From: Phycomyces blakesleeanus NRRL 1555(-)
Taxonomy: Eukaryota; Mucoromycota; Mucoromycetes; Mucorales; Phycomycetaceae
NCBI RefSeq assembly: GCF_001638985.1
Contig: NW_017265134.1
Span: forward strand, 2,952,131 to 3,016,130
DNA length: 64,000 bases
Reading direction: 5' to 3'
Shown here: piece by piece, positions 1 through 13,596 of the stretch
Position numbering within the stretch: the first letter of the stretch is position 1
Layout of the letters: the number at the start of each line of letters is the position of its first letter
The notes under the pieces: model-generated
Told to the model about the DNA's origin: nothing
What the model saw: only the letters and a program-made list of their open reading frames with translations
Databases searched by the model: none
Translations under genes and position numbers: made by a program

Positions 1-3000
1 CATGAATGCTGCTCATAATCTCACTGAACCCAGACGACGCATTGGAGTCCTGGCGAAGGAGCGAGACAGACAATACGCGGGTGGGCTGCATTGGTGGAGA
101 GTGAGGAGGGCTCGAAGGAACAGGCGAGCCTGGAACAGCTGGAAGAGGACTTGGGATCGGTGGCAGAGGATTGGATGGAGGAGCAGACGGGGGAGGGAGA
201 TTCTGGACACTGCCGGCCGCTGCACGGTTGCGCATCATTGACGATCCTGCACGAGTAGTGTCGGATCGGATCGAGCTCACAGACCGGCGCTTCATAGATG
301 TCTCTCTGTCTTCCTCGGTCTCGACAATAATCGTCCGGTATCCCGAGGGACTGGGCTTCTGGATCTTTGTCAAGCTTGAGTTGGACATCTCACGCTGGAG
401 TTTATAGTGGAGCATGTTGGGAGGTAGTGCAGATGTAGGCGAAGAGACCCGAGGGGTGGGTGATGGCGAGGTAAAGATAATCGACTCGCGCGTAGTGGTT
501 GGTGTAGAGACAGAGTTTCGAGGTATGATAACCTGCTCCATCTCTTTCTCAAGCCGGTCGTTGGCCGCCGTCTGCTTCATTACCTCCAACTCGAGGTTCT
601 TGATCTCCAGTGTGAGCTGGCTTCTCTGCAACACAAGCTGACCTTCAAGGTCATCAACGTGGCGCATCAGATTCGAGTTATCCTCACTCAAGATGCACAG
701 CTTGTCAATCAGTTCCATCTGTCCTTCAGGAGCCTGAAGCTTCTTGCTCAAATGCTCCTGAAATTCTCGGAGGCTTTCCTTCTGAGCTGCAGATGCCTGG
801 TAGCTTTGTCGGTCCATGTGACTAATGCGACTCTCGAGCGCAGCAACCAGAGCATCTTTCTCAAGCAGTTCACGCTGTTGGTCTTCAATTTTCTGGAGCA
901 TTGTCTTTTCACTCGTTTCTTTCGAAATAAACGAGCGGCGAGCCAACGCCTTCTTTTCCTGTTCAAGTAATCTGATCCTCTTCTCGAGAGCAGCCGTGTG
1001 ATTCTCGTCTGTTCCGAGCTCAGAAGACCCAATCTCACGCGGTACCCTAGACAAATTTGCGGCAAGGTTCTTTAAGGAGTGGGAGCGTGGCTCGGGTGAA
1101 TGGATCTGGAGTGCATTGATGATGTCTTGGCAATCTTTGGTCTCCTTTTGGGCCTCAGCAAGATCTTCAAGTGCACGGTCACACTTTTCTTCGATGCTGG
1201 TAACTTCTATTCTGTGTGTCTTTTGCAAGGTCGACAATCTTTCCTCGAGCTCGGAAATCATGCCAGAGGTGTCGTTGGCAGCAACCAAGGCACGCTCGGT
1301 CTCGATAATCTTGCGCAGTTCTTCGACAGTGGCCTCAAGAGCAGATGTCTTGGCAGTCTGCGAGACAAGGCTTTGGTTCAGCATCTCGAGATCCGATGTC
1401 TTTTTCTCCAACTCAAGCAAGATTGCCCGGTGTTCTTTGGTTTCGCTTTCGATGATTTCGTCTAGCTCCTTAACCCGGGCCTCAAGGGCAGGAATACACT
1501 GAAGCTCGATGTCGGTTTGGATACGGTCTTCTTGAAGGGTCTTTATCAGAACCAGCTGGCTTTCAAGAGACGCCTTGGCCTGATCGCGCTCCTGTTGGAG
1601 TAGTCGGTTGGCTTCGTCAGCCTTGGAAGCACGGTCGGTGACTTCTTGCAGAACGTTAGACAAGGATTCCTTTTGGCCTGTAAGAAGTTCGACAGTCCGG
1701 CGCTTTTCTTCTAAATCTTCTTCTCGGATTACATACTGTTGGCGAAGATCCTTCAAGGTCTCAAAGGTACGGTCCGATTTGGCGTCTTGGATTCTCATCG
1801 TGCTTTCGACAAAGTGAATCACCATCTCGAGCTGTTTCTTTTCCACGCCCATACCACACACATCGCGCAGCACGCCCTCCATTTCTTTCTGCATCGACTG
1901 GGCCATCTGGGACTTCTTCTGGTTCTCAGCCTCAAGTTCACTGACTCGGCGTTCACGATCGGCAATCTGTTCACGCAGTCCGGTCGTCAGACGATCCATC
2001 TCAACAAGTTTAGCTTCCAGACCACGGATGATGATGTCTTGCTTTTCTTCTACCATGCGCAAAGCATTCAGATCCAGCTTAACTTTCTCGAGCTCTTGGA
2101 GGCGTAGACGCAGTGTGATTTGGGTACCCTGTTCGTGCTCCCACATGTGCTTGTGTAGAGTCTCGGTTGTCTGGGCAGCCTCTTCGACCTGGTACTTGAG
2201 CATGGCGTTGTCGGTCTCCAAAGCCTCGCAGATCTGTTCAGACATCCGTTTCTGGTCTACTTGTTTGGCACGTGCCGCCGAAAGCTCTTCTAAACAAACA
2301 GCGTGTTCAGCTCTCAAAAGGTTCAGAGCTTCTTCAAGCTGCTGGATCTGGGCTGTCTGCGTGTCACGCAGAGTGATCCAGTCGACCCGAAGCTGATCAA
2401 TCTCGGCCAGTCGTTTCTCAAGCTCGTCGACCTGGGATGCCTTTATGGACACCTTGGTCTCAAGCTCGGCAGTCTTTGCTAGTGCGGCGGCAAGTGCGAT
2501 CTTGTGCTCGCTGGGTACTTCTGACGCAAGTTCGGTGACCCTTTGAGACTCTTCTTCAAGCTGCGCGCACCTTGCCAGGGATTCCTGGAGATTCTTTTTG
2601 AGAGTTTCGGCATCCTTGGCCTGCTCTTCGGCTACACCGAGGCGCTCTTCGAGTGTGGTTATGTATTGGTCAGTGTTGATGTCGCTCTCTTTGAGCTGCG
2701 AAATCTTTTGTTTCAAATCAGCCAAGATCAGCTGGGTGGTCTCTGCTTCGGCAACCGTCTTTGAGAGCTTTTCTTCTAAATCGATTACGTGCGCCTCGCT
2801 ACTGTGTTCGCGGTCCGTAGATCTGGACAACTTTATGCGCAGCTGGTTCAGAAGAGTCTGTTCTTGAGCGTGCAGTGATTCGTACTCTACAATCTTTGCT
2901 TCCTGGTCTCCCAAGGTCTTGTCCGAGTGTGCCAACGCTGTGCGGGCCATGGCGAGATGGGATTCGAGACCTGCGATGCTCTTTTCGTACTCTTCAATCA

Positions 3001-5431
3001 CAGGCTCTACCAGGTGCTGGAAGTTTGGATCGTCCGTACTTGTCGCGGTCGTCGAACTACTATCTGAGGTGGGGCGAGATCTGATAAGACTAGGTTCCTG
3101 GCGACTCTGACGGAGTCTTCTCTCGACAAGTCTGTTGCGCTCGCGTGTGACAGTAACCTGGTTCTGGAGCTCTTCAATCTGACGGCGCAGATCGGCCACC
3201 AAAGCCTGCTGGTCAAAGTCAGTCACGTCAGGTACGGTAATTGTTGTGGTTGCAGAGGAAGAAGGGCAAGAGATGATGGGTTCGTTGTCCGATATGGAGC
3301 ATGGGGGAGAAGGTTTAGAGATGGATGAGATTGACGAGGCTGGTGAAGGCTGTCTAAGAGATCTGATCTCAGATTTGAGTTTGGCGATAATTGACCGAAG
3401 TACTTCTGGATTGTCGTTCACTGTCCATTCCTCGGTCTCGTTTCGCTCTGATTTGTTTTTGATGCTTCGGGTTCTGTGAGCATACTTGATGGTGTTGACT
3501 GTCTCGGTTAAGTTGCTGTCAGTCGGACTCACGCATGCGATCATAAGCGTGGTCGCGTTTCCACCGAGCGAGTCTTGCAAGAGACGCGTGAGCTTTGAGT
3601 CTCGGTAAGGAACATGAAGCGACTTCTTTGGGGTCTCCGAAAGGGCCGAAATTACGTTTCCCAACGCAAGCAAGCCTGCATTGATGTGGATTCCTTCTTT
3701 GCGGCGATCTCCCTGAGCGGCCGTCCGCTTCAGTCGTTCGGAACCTGCCAGATCCACAAAGTGGAACTTTGAGTTTGTGATGACCCACTCTCCTTCCTCT
3801 TCGAGGTGTTTTGCCTGGCGTTCCATGTGTCCAACCATCGCTTTTACGTTGAGGGTACTGCATCGTCTAGAAGGTGTGGAAATGATTGATGATCTCGAAG
3901 TGGCGATAGGGATAGGATCGGGTTTGCGAGATGGTGTGGGAGTAGATACTGGCGAGACGATCTTGGTTTCTACCTTGGGGACCCATTTTTCTTGTTTTAG
4001 TAGTACAGTAAATATGGCATGCGATCGCGAGGATTTGGCATTCATATCTGTGGCACTTGTGGCACGGTTTTGGGTACCCATTTGAAGGTATCTAATGGAC
4101 AGAAAAAGAAAATTCTTATCAGTTTATAATTGTTCGCTTATATATAAAAGAAGATGACTTGATAATTTACTACGATACAAAGTAGTAATAATAATAATAG
4201 GTTCACTCATTGTTATAATTATTTATAGCAAATTTTTCTTACTTTAATACATCTTCAGTTGAAGTTACAGCCATTTCTTTGATACCAGTACAGACGATAT
4301 GACCTTTTGTGTCTTCGCGGATAGTTACAGAGGGTCTTTCCGAAGCTGGTGCTTGATTAAGCAAATCGATCAATTCCTCGTTGTAAATCTCCACAAAGGA
4401 CACGTGTACTGTTTGGCGTGGTGCTTTGCTGTTTTCACTTAATGTAGAGCTGGAGGCACGTCTAGAGGGTGGGATGATCATCGATACTGCTCGCAGTTTT
4501 GCTGTCGATGGAGAGCGTCTAGGGATTTGTATTCCGGATGGAAGGGCAACAGGGCGTAAGGAAGGTGGTGGTGATGATAGGACTGGTATTGCCTGAGCCT
4601 CAAGGCGTTGAAAAAGGGCATTGATTGCACGGGGAATAATACCTTTAGATTTGAAAGCATTATTTAAATAAATAAATTACATCAAGGTAGCTCAGTCAAT
4701 TGATTGTCTCTTATTTCTATTATTATTTTTTACCTTCTTGTTCCCGGTCTTGAAGTTCATTGGCTGGGGCAGTGCCCATTGTGTAGGTTTTTCCGGAGGA
4801 TGTTTGACCCTGTACGTGACATATTGGTAAGAGAGAGAGAGAGAAAAGGGAAATAATGATAATTAGATGTAGGTTGCACTTACATAGGCAAGAATAGTAA
4901 CATTGTAACCTAAAAGAGAGCGAAAGAGATTGTATCAAAACGGGGCATGCGTTTTCTTCTTCTTCTTCTTCTTATGAAAATGACTATATGTGGGTGATTT
5001 AGTTTACCTTGTATAAACCGATCTACTAGATCAGATGCTACGTTTTTAAATACTTGATCTTGAGTACTGTCTGGCTTAAATACGTAGTCGAATTTGTATG
5101 ATTTTTGATGAGGTACGACGGTTATGACATTGTCGAATGCTTTCAAGACATCAGAATCGGTCGAGTGCTGAAAGCGGGGTTGTTGGCGGTCTTGTTTAGA
5201 TAATGGTCGTACTCGAATTGCTGATAGAGGGGACACAATGATGATGAGATGGATTATCAACAAATAAAACGAATAAGAAGAAGTATGGGCACACACCAAA
5301 CAGAAAAGATTAAGGAAATGCAGAAGCTTACCAACTTGTACGGGAGTCGTGTTGTCTTTGTGTATAAAGGGAGTTTGGGAGACTGCAAAGTCTGTGGCTA
5401 TAATAGAAGGAGGGGGAGAGGATGAAATCAT
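1..5431 (-). CDS. Kinesin-4-type motor protein, 3' end beyond the left edge
   Basis: This is a plus-end-directed microtubule motor of probable kinesin-4 (KIF4/KIF21) type. Six exons can be read: 5431-5332, 5220-5008, 4909-4884 (26 nt), 4809-4734, 4642-4243 and 4091 to the edge; phases agree at every junction. The ATG at 5431 precedes the first motor strand (AIRVRP). The motor shows the P-loop [12 protein letters not shown], switch I SSRSHAIF, switch II DLAGSER and the neck-proximal [15 protein letters not shown], which resembles kinesin-4. Two Ser/Pro-rich insertions of about 70 residues lie before VSFVEIYNE and before switch II. About 900 residues of heptad-rich coiled coil follow, then a Pro/Ser-rich tail. 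At least 1,635 codons are present and the frame is still open at base 1, so the stop and any further exons are outside. The base composition is more GC-rich than the flanks. Cargo cannot be inferred. Confidence 0.93.
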
Positions 5432-7148
5432 TGTGATATAGACATGTATGGGTATCGAAAGGAATGAAAGGGCATGAAATCAATCCGACAAACAGATAGA
5501 CGAGATTTCTTTGCAAGAGTCGAGTGGGGAGGGAGGGAGAGAGATTTGGCTGAAGGGAAGAAAAGGAAAAGGAAAGACAAGATGTGGAATCGGCTTCTTG
5601 TTGAATAGGGTCGGAGCGTGCAAGTTCAAGGTGGAGATTCAAAGGACAATGAGGGTCCCAGACACAAGGCTGTTATGTATTAATATGAGGTATCAGGAAG
5701 GCCAATGATAGGGTATATGGTTCTCGGTTGAATTATAGGTGTCGCAAGAGTTCAATTTCCAACACCAAAAAAAAGAAGAATAATATGTCTTGTTCTTTCT
5801 GTTTTTTTTTCTTATTATTATTATTGTTATTATTATTTTGCGTAAAAGCTGTCACGCAAAAGACGAATATTTTATATAAATATAAATATAGGGAAGGTTG
5901 GATCTTGGTCGACAGGAGGCTGGTTTGTAATGAATGTATAGGGGAAGCGACTAGGAATAGAATCGCACCAAAGACTTGGTAATGATAGTAATAATGATAA
6001 TAATAATGAAAGGAAAGAGAGAAAGAGAGAGAGAGAGAGAATTATAAGCTAAGAGACATTTGGTTTTTTTAGCTTACACATGAGGATAGTCCTAATTAAG
6101 TGAGCATTTTCGTGTGTGTATATATATATTTATACGTGTGGATTTGTGGGACAGGCTCTGTACATTCTTTTTCTGATTCTAGTCAGGATTCCTTTTTGCT
6201 TGATTACTGAATTTGAAGGTTTGCTCCCGGCCCAGCTTTCTGTTGCACCATACAAGTGACGAATGGATGCACAGACAACTGGCCTTACAAACGCCGCATC
6301 TTGGTGTTTGGTTCAATACTATCTCTAAAATTAAACTGAATCGTATATGGATTCTAGCTTTTATTTATAAATATTATAGCTCTTTTCACTTTTTAAATTT
6401 TGCTTATAAAAGAAGCAGTAGGTTTAATAAATATTTAAAGACATACATTTCCAATATACCTGTGAGATGTAATCATGTCTTGTGTAGCCTTAATGAACCG
6501 AAATTTTCCATGCTTAAATTGCAGAATTATTTCTTTGCCTCTTGGAGTATATTTACAGGAAAGACATTGGATAGACGCTTTATTGTGCTCATAATATCTC
6601 GTACTACATGAACAGCCTGTGCGTCAATTAAAATACAATACAATACAATAGCAACAGATTATGGGGTTTTCTTTCTGATTATTACAAGCATATCTATTCT
6701 GATTTAATGAATAAAGAAGGTTTTGCAGTAGACTAGAATATTAATAAAAGCCACAAACACTATAATAGTATATACTAGTTATCTTGCTATCACTCACAAA
6801 GAAATAAAATCATACACTTTTTTGTTTTTTTTTAATAATCGAAAAAAATTAATGTGTTTCAAAATCATAATAATTAAAATAATTAAATATCTGCCTGTTA
6901 TCTTCCACGTGCCAAAAAGCAAGGGTTGATCAATTTCTCAATGAACAATTTATATATATATATATTTATTTATTTTTGGGTATAAGGAGATACGTTACAT
7001 TATACAGGGTATCGCTCAATAGAGACAAGCCACAAGAGTGTTCGAATTGGAAGAAGATCAAAAAGTGATATGAATTATTTACAGGAACTAGTTTTAATGT
7101 ATAAGGATCACTCTTTTTCGCCTTCTTCTTCCTCTTCTTTTATATATA
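5432..7148. other. Intergenic region upstream of the kinesin gene
   Basis: This stretch holds the presumed promoter and 5' UTR of the kinesin gene and the 3' flank of the next gene. It has AT-rich runs, a GA microsatellite near 6010-6042 and TA microsatellites near 6116-6130 and 6950-6965. No convincing TATA box or RNA gene was seen. Between about 6480 and 6620 the minus strand has two overlapping open frames of protein-like composition, one with Cys pairs (CSC and CLSC); this may be a coding relic, but no boundaries or family could be assigned. Confidence 0.5.
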
Positions 7149-8253
7149 TTAATCTTTCCAAAACTGCCAGGCTTTACGCTTCTTTATCTTATCTGTCGTT
7201 TCGGTACTCTAGATTAAACAATTAGATAATCTGACGCCAAAAAACAAACAAACAAACAAAAATACCAACCTTTTCTTTCTTGAATAAGCTCAAAAACTTG
7301 GATTTCTTTTTGGATTTTGGATCTTCTTCGATTTTTGATTTAGAGTCCTTTTCCTTTTTTGATTTCAGCTGCCTTTTCTCTACCACATTGAACCTCTTGC
7401 GCTCTTTTTTTGTACTCGCCACCTTATACTCTCTCTTTAGACTAGGTGCCTTGGAGACCTTTCTGGTGTGAGAGATCTTGATTTCCCTTGTGCTTCGCTT
7501 CTTCTTCAACGATGTCTTATGCTTTATGCTTGGCTCCCTCTGGACTTCATGAATCGACACCTTTTCGTTAACTTGTGTGATGTCTTCTTCGACTGGCACA
7601 ATTGTCTCTTCGCTTTTGTGAGACAGTTTTGGAGATGCTTCTTGTGCTACTACGAGGACTTCTTGCTTATCAGGGGCTGTATCACTCTCGGGGAAATGGT
7701 CCGAAATTGTCAGTGAGTTCAACTGTGCGTCAGTCACAGTATCGTCTGCATCTCTGGATAGTTCGTACACACTGATTTCATCTAGTTTTTGTATCCTGCG
7801 TGCATAGAGATGCTCGTACAAAGCGTGTTCCTTGTTATCCGAAGTCTCGGCTGACAAGGTAGTCACACTTGCAGCAATTGCATTACTGTAGTCAAGGGTG
7901 AGGATGGACGATGTTGTAGAGTTGGTGGTAATGACAGAGGCTCGTCTGTCTGGCTCATATTCAGAAATATGGGATGGGAATCCTTGGAGGTCATTCATTG
8001 AAGCAATTGCTTCGAGAGGAAGAATTGTGAGCGTCAATGGGCCTGCAATTCCTTGTCCACGGCTGTCGACTGGAACTAAAGAAAGTTGAGAGTGCCAGGT
8101 ATCTGCAGGGTACTTGGTTACTTTTGTTTTCTGTTGTACATTTGATTGCACTGCTTTCTTTGCGGCTTTTTTGAGTCTTTTGTTCTCTTGAAGTTTCTGT
8201 GCGCGTCTTTGTGCACGACTGCCATTGACATTGCTTGATCCAGAAGTATTCAT
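7149..8253 (-). CDS. Unrecognised Ser/Lys-rich protein, two exons
   Basis: No known family was recognised. The ATG at 8253 opens a frame with a basic N-terminus (residues 14-33, Arg/Lys-rich), a Ser/Thr/acidic middle and a strongly Lys/Arg-rich last third that looks like a nuclear or RNA/DNA-binding tail. Without splicing the frame reads on to 7222 through a hydrophobic, intron-like stretch. I prefer exon 1 at 8253-7270, a GTTGGT donor, and a TAG acceptor before exon 2 at 7208-7149. This keeps phase 0 and gives the tail KAWQFWKD, about 347 residues in total. The donor is weak. An alternative donor four bases downstream gives a short different tail. The neighbouring kinesin is co-directional, and 1.7 kb separate them. 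Confidence 0.7.
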
Positions 8254-10071
8254 TGTTTACTTGGTGTTCTCTAGTCTACTTTGGCAAGAGTAAAAGAAAG
8301 AATAAATTTGAAGTAAAAATAAAATGAAATGAAATGAAAGAGAAAGAGGGGAATCAAGGGAATGGGTGGTTTTCTCGATCAAAGTAAAACTATTTTATAA
8401 GAGTAAGCATATATTTTTGCCGTTCTTTAAAGTCACATAGCCAAGACCCGACTCTTAGCGTTGGCACCTTCTTCAACAGGAAAAAGCACCCGCATGGTGT
8501 GTACAAAACATAGTGATTTTTTTTGGGGGGAATTGAGAAGCAAGATGAGCCAAAGAAAAATAAGAACATATTGCTACTACTATTATTAAATATTTGGATC
8601 AAATATTTGGATATAAAAAAAAATTATTGGGCTGTTTTGCTTCATTGTTATGGGTCACAACAGGCCATTATTTTACCTTTATATATCTTGTTTTTCTTTT
8701 GTCAGTTGATTCTCACAAAATACTGTTTCTTGTATTTCTCACCTAAATTGCTTCAAACACGACCCCGCAACAGAAATACACTTCCTCTCGGAGTGTAGGT
8801 GTAGCAATCCGGAGCCTTGATCGGTGCCTCTATTTCATCGGCAAGTGATTCCCGGTCAAAAGAGCAAAAAAAAAAAAGAAAGAGCCGGGTAAACATTCAT
8901 ATAAAGAAGTGATCGACCAAATCTTTTAAAATGAAGTTTGACATGAACACCATAACTAAAATACGTGGTACTTGATTTAATTACAAGTAGGGCGTCTGTG
9001 AGCTGTAGACAGCCCAGGTTTAAAGCACTTGGAAACAAGAAGCTAAAAAGGAAGAGAAAAATGTGAAAAGAAAAAAGAGAAAAAAAAAGTATTTCTGGTA
9101 CCATAGTAACACAAGCAAGCTACTCTTAATAAGAAATGAAAGACACACACACATATATATATATTATATTTCTTTTACTTTCTTTAAAGCACATAGTTAA
9201 AAAAAATTTTGGTTAAAAAATGTTTAGAAAATAAAGAGCTTCCGGACCGAAGTGCTTCGTGTTCACTAGTAAGATCCTTAAAGCATTTTTTTTATTTTCT
9301 AAGGTATATTCGTATTCAATGTAACGTTTCATAAGCCCAAACCCTTGGCCACGTGGTAAGCTACCTTTGGGTCTACGCTTAGATGCCGCACAGTAAACAA
9401 TCTATAGCCTAATGTAGAGTTACCTTACAAGTAAGAAAAGCGACATAACCTACACTACTCGTAAAAAAAAAGCTATAAAAAATTGACTTGACTTACAAAG
9501 CATATCAATTTTTTTTTGTTGTAGTTGTGTGCAGAAAAATGATTGGAAAATTTATAATCTACAGAGGCACAAGATAGTTTACAAATTTCAAGCAAAAAAT
9601 AATATTAGTATGAACTTTTGGGTAGTACACAAGAACCAACAGTTCCATTTTAAAAACCAAAGCGAGCAAAAGATTAAGAGAGCCAAGCACCCAGGTCATA
9701 TAAATTTTTATTTTATGAAGTAGCCTTCCCAAAGGAATCAGTGATGTTGAAATACATAATTATATATCTTGAGCTTGCTTTAAGCAGATTGATTTCCAAG
9801 CTGTTTGATATAAAGTAAAAGTAGTTTTTATTTTATTTTACTTTTCAACATCTCAGTGAGTTACTGAAATAATGAATACAGACACAGTCGAATTATTATA
9901 CTAATTATTCGCAAGAACCAAAATATTCAAGCTTGAAATGTTATATTAGATAGGATCATACAATGGCAATCAAGTCAGATCCTTAGATTTCTTTCTTCTC
10001 TTTTCTATCTCTAGAAAAAGAACAAGAAATAAGGAAGAAGGTTAAAGTAAGATGCGGATACTATAGCGTAT
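8254..10071. other. Intergenic region, no gene seen
   Basis: This AT-rich stretch has numerous stops in all frames. It contains poly-A/T runs and TA-dinucleotide tracts (9150-9166). Short open frames such as 9529-9723 have no coding character. The 8750-8850 part is more GC-rich but folds into no tRNA or other RNA that I recognise. Confidence 0.5.
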
Positions 10072-13000
10072 CTATCGACCCTCAAATACGCTTCTGTTTG
10101 ATGGCTTCTTTGAATTATCTTCGAAACGTGTAAATGGAGACACAAAGTCATTTCCATTGGAATTTGAACCCTGCGTCCGCAAAGCCGTAGCCATCAAGAA
10201 AGGGTTGGGCGAAGGAGATCGTGATCGGGGATCTTGCTGTGATGAGGATGCTCCGGTTGGATGCATTCGGCCAAACACACGTCCTTTTCCGGACGAAGGA
10301 ATATTGGGGTGGAGGGTATTTTCATCCAAAGGTTGAGCATCTGTCTCGTGCGGCAGAGTAGAGAATGCCTCTGGAGCAGGCTTGTTAAAGAAACCACCAA
10401 TTTTATCTTTAACAGCATCTCCAATGGATGCCCAGCCGCTTGCATTAGATGATGTACTGATCTGCCGATTGTTTTGACCAGGCCGTCCAGCCTGTTTGTG
10501 TCCATCTCTTCCTGAAAGAAGTTCGTCAAGGTGTCTATCTCGCTCAGAGCGTAAACTAGATGCATGTGGACTAAGATGTCTATTGGAAACTGGTGGGACT
10601 GAAGGGCTGGGTGAATTTGGGCGACTGTACTTTGACGCATAAGACTAAATCAATGATATTAATAAGAGATCCAAAGATAGAGAGAAATAATAAACAGGCT
10701 ATTATTTCTGGAGGTCTAAAACACTTACACCAAACGCATTTCTCGCACGTCCAAGAATACCTCTTTGTGCCCCAAGCTCAGGGTGAATGATACGTTCTAC
10801 TGCCGCACGCTCTATTATGCACATGTGAATATTCGTATCTCATTAAACGCTTATGCATACCTTCAGCAATAAGTGCTTTTCCATCAGCCATATCAGTATT
10901 AAGTAGCCCATTTCCAGTCTCATTGTCATCTTCGTCTCCATTTCCAGCATTCTGGATACCGCAGAGACTAAAACATCTTCCTTGAACATTAAGAAGTACA
11001 GCCAAAGATGGTAACAAGATCAAGACAGGAAACCAATCCACAAAATTATCTCCCAAGAAAGGAAGTAGATTTGCAATTCCCATAAACTATAAGGATCAAT
11101 TCGCTTGTTTATTTTTGGCTATTCTTTTGAAGTTTTATGTAGTTTCAGGGTCCTTACCTGACTAAACACTGTCTTCGCAGCTGTCGATGTATTGTTTGGG
11201 AGTTCCCCATTGTCTTCTTCTTTCTTTTGGAGAAGGTTTACAAAATTATAGCAAAGTGGGGCTCTAAGTTTATAAGAGAGAAGAGTATTAGCTGTTAAAA
11301 GGTGAGGATCGTGATGTCTTATCCTTACGTCATTTTGCACATATAGCTAGTGAACCACAGCATACTGTTGGGATCAGTATGATGATTTGGAATCAACAAA
11401 TACAAGTTAAATAGCCTGAATTTGAATAAAGATGAATATACACATAGACACATGTAGGTCAATGTGAGCAATGCTATAAACTATAGCAAAAACGATGAAT
11501 GGCAGTCCCTGTGATTGATTATGTTTACCTCCACAGCAGCATAGTTAAAACCACACGCCTCTAATAAGATGCCAACAATGGAGATAACAGGGGTCTTGAC
11601 ATTAAATGTGAGCTCTGACCAGATAATAGAAACACTGACAAAGGTACAGATTACTGCAAGAATACGATATACAAATGGTCTAACCCAAACAACCCAAAGC
11701 CATTCTTAAAAGTAAAAGAAAAAGCAGCAATCAATAACCACTTTTATTACTTGTATGCTATATATGCCTTACTTACCTGTTCTTTCCTTCAAGTCTGTCT
11801 TAAATGACGGGGACTCAAGACTACGGAGGGTCGAATGGAATCGACTGGAATACAATTTATCTTAATGTACAGTTGATTTATATAAGACAAAGGAAAATAC
11901 TTACTGATCACCATTTTCTCGGTTGACAAGAATGTCTTGAAAGTAAAAGGCCTCTTCCAACATGTTCTTCCATAATCTGATAGTAGACACACACACATTT
12001 AGTTCGAAAGAATATCATAATGCATTATATATATATCATCATCATCATCATCACTTACGCAAGTTTTCTATCCTTCATTCTCATGGCCATAATCATATCT
12101 TGATTAAGCTTCACAAGATATTCTTCTGTCAGAATCTGCGGAATATGTGTGCTTCCATCTCGATCGTTATGTTCTGGATCGAGCACAAACGGAAACCATG
12201 CTACCATCTTTTTTACTAGTGCTTGCATCTCAGGACTCCGGGCATGGGTCGAATGCGCAATAGTGTTCATGATCTTGGTAGTCCACAAGTGTCAGGAGAA
12301 TATTTCCGCTCTCACCTGCCCCAAAACAAACATAATCCCCCTTGAAAGGCTTACCTTGGCTAGCTCGTTAAATTCCAACTCACTGTCGATGCACTCTTCC
12401 TTGGCACGAGGGGCTTTTAGGTATATCTGATACAAATGTCGCTTTACACTTCCAGAGAACCAAAGTGCACGAGGAACAGATACTAGGCCATATCCCATAA
12501 ATATAATGACAAGAAACAAACCCCAGCTATTGGCCATAGCCATTACCAAGACTTGTATTCTTTGTCTAGTCCAAAAAGAAAAGGTAGATAAAGAGTTGTA
12601 GTCAACAAAATACTTATTTATAGTTGTGGGATATTCAACATGTATCTTTATTAACATTAACACAATCGCTTATATTCATATTATTCTTACCTTGAATTAT
12701 AACCACTTCCGAACACAAGATATATCAAACCAAAAATGCCAACAAAAACGTATATTAAATAGAACCGAACGTTGACCTTGATAGCCGACTTGATACGCTT
12801 TGCAAAAGTGAAGTCTCCTGTGTTGCCATACGCTTGTAGCATTGGAATCATGAACCTGGTGCGACTATCGTTAGTTTATATTTCTCGGCTATTTTGGTTT
12901 TTTTTATCACTGTGTATTTTACCATGTTAGGCAGAAAGAAGTCCAATAAAATGCTCGCCATGCCACCCATAGAAATTGGTGGGAGATATAAGTAAAAGGT

Positions 13001-13324
13001 ACTTTGCACTCTCCTTTACAAGAATCATATTTTGTCTGTGTTTTTATTTTTAAAAAAAAGATTAACAAGTGTATAAGCTATGAATTACTCCAGAAATATC
13101 TGGATGTAAAGAGATCTGCTTACAGAAGCCAGGTCCAATGGAAGTAGAATTACGATCCAAAAGGGAAAGAACCAACCAATGGTGCAAACTACCGAGACAT
13201 ACCAAGCCTGTTTCTTGATGTTGCTGTAATGGGAGACGGTGGTAAATGCGATGAACAATAACACACTGGTGGTAATGGCCAGTGGAGCCCAGTTATTTTG
13301 CGGTATGGGGATTTCACTTTCCAT
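10072..13324 (-). CDS. LMBR1-domain membrane protein, LMBRD2 type
   Basis: This is a multi-pass integral membrane protein of the LMBR1/LMBRD2 family (in animals linked to receptor signalling and trafficking; the fungal role is unclear). Thirteen exons join in consistent phase: 13324-13124, 13035-12923, 12855-12691, 12565-12355, 12273-12059, 11976-11905, 11844-11777, 11704-11529, 11480-11329, 11263-11158, 11086-10861, 10811-10729 and 10644-10072, giving about 786 residues. Family hallmarks are the N-terminal membrane segment ending in ILLPLD, WRAFYWTS, NSWGLFL, the WxVRPFVYRILA segment, the VYSSLFKFRLFN block and a cytosolic tail with GDNFVDW. The length is close to animal LMBRD2. The intron near 12050 contains an ATC/GAT microsatellite. 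The weakest junction is the exon 5 acceptor at 12274, chosen because an earlier AG leads to an immediate stop. No breaks are seen, so the gene is probably functional. Confidence 0.9.
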
Positions 13325-13596
13325 TCCAGGCTAAGAAATAAAGAGTGAAAGAAAGAGAGAAAGAAAGAAGGCTGTGTCGGAATGAATATTGGATTCCCTT
13401 TTTAAGAATACTTCGTCACAGAATCAAAAATAAAATAAAATAATATAAAAAAAATAAAAAAGACTGATGGATGAGCTCAAAGCTTATTCAGTTTTCCCTT
13501 TTTTTTGAAGCTCGCGTTCTTTCTTAATTTTCTTTTCTTTTCTTTTCTTTTCTTTCATTCTTTCTATTCTTATTGCCACCCTTCCCACAGCTAACA
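13325..13596. promoter_or_regulatory. Divergent promoter region between LMBRD2-type and MDR genes
   Basis: The two flanking genes are transcribed away from each other and share this 272-bp spacer. It holds a run of about five TTTTC units (around 13525-13555) directly upstream of the oxidoreductase ATG, probably a pyrimidine-rich 5' leader. There are A/T-rich runs near 13430-13460. No canonical TATA box was found. Co-regulation is only an inference from the layout. Confidence 0.5.

Noticed and set aside
2..3479. Numerous plus-strand open frames of 60-130 codons
   Set aside because: They are antisense shadows of the kinesin coiled coil, whose minus-strand frame is open from 4091 to the window edge.
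6213..6611. Plus-strand frame of 132 codons
   Set aside because: It starts at TTG, has AT-driven composition and no promoter or splice context; the opposite strand looks at least as protein-like.
8750..8850. GC-richer stretch that looked tRNA-like
   Set aside because: No arrangement gave paired acceptor, anticodon and T arms with A and B boxes.
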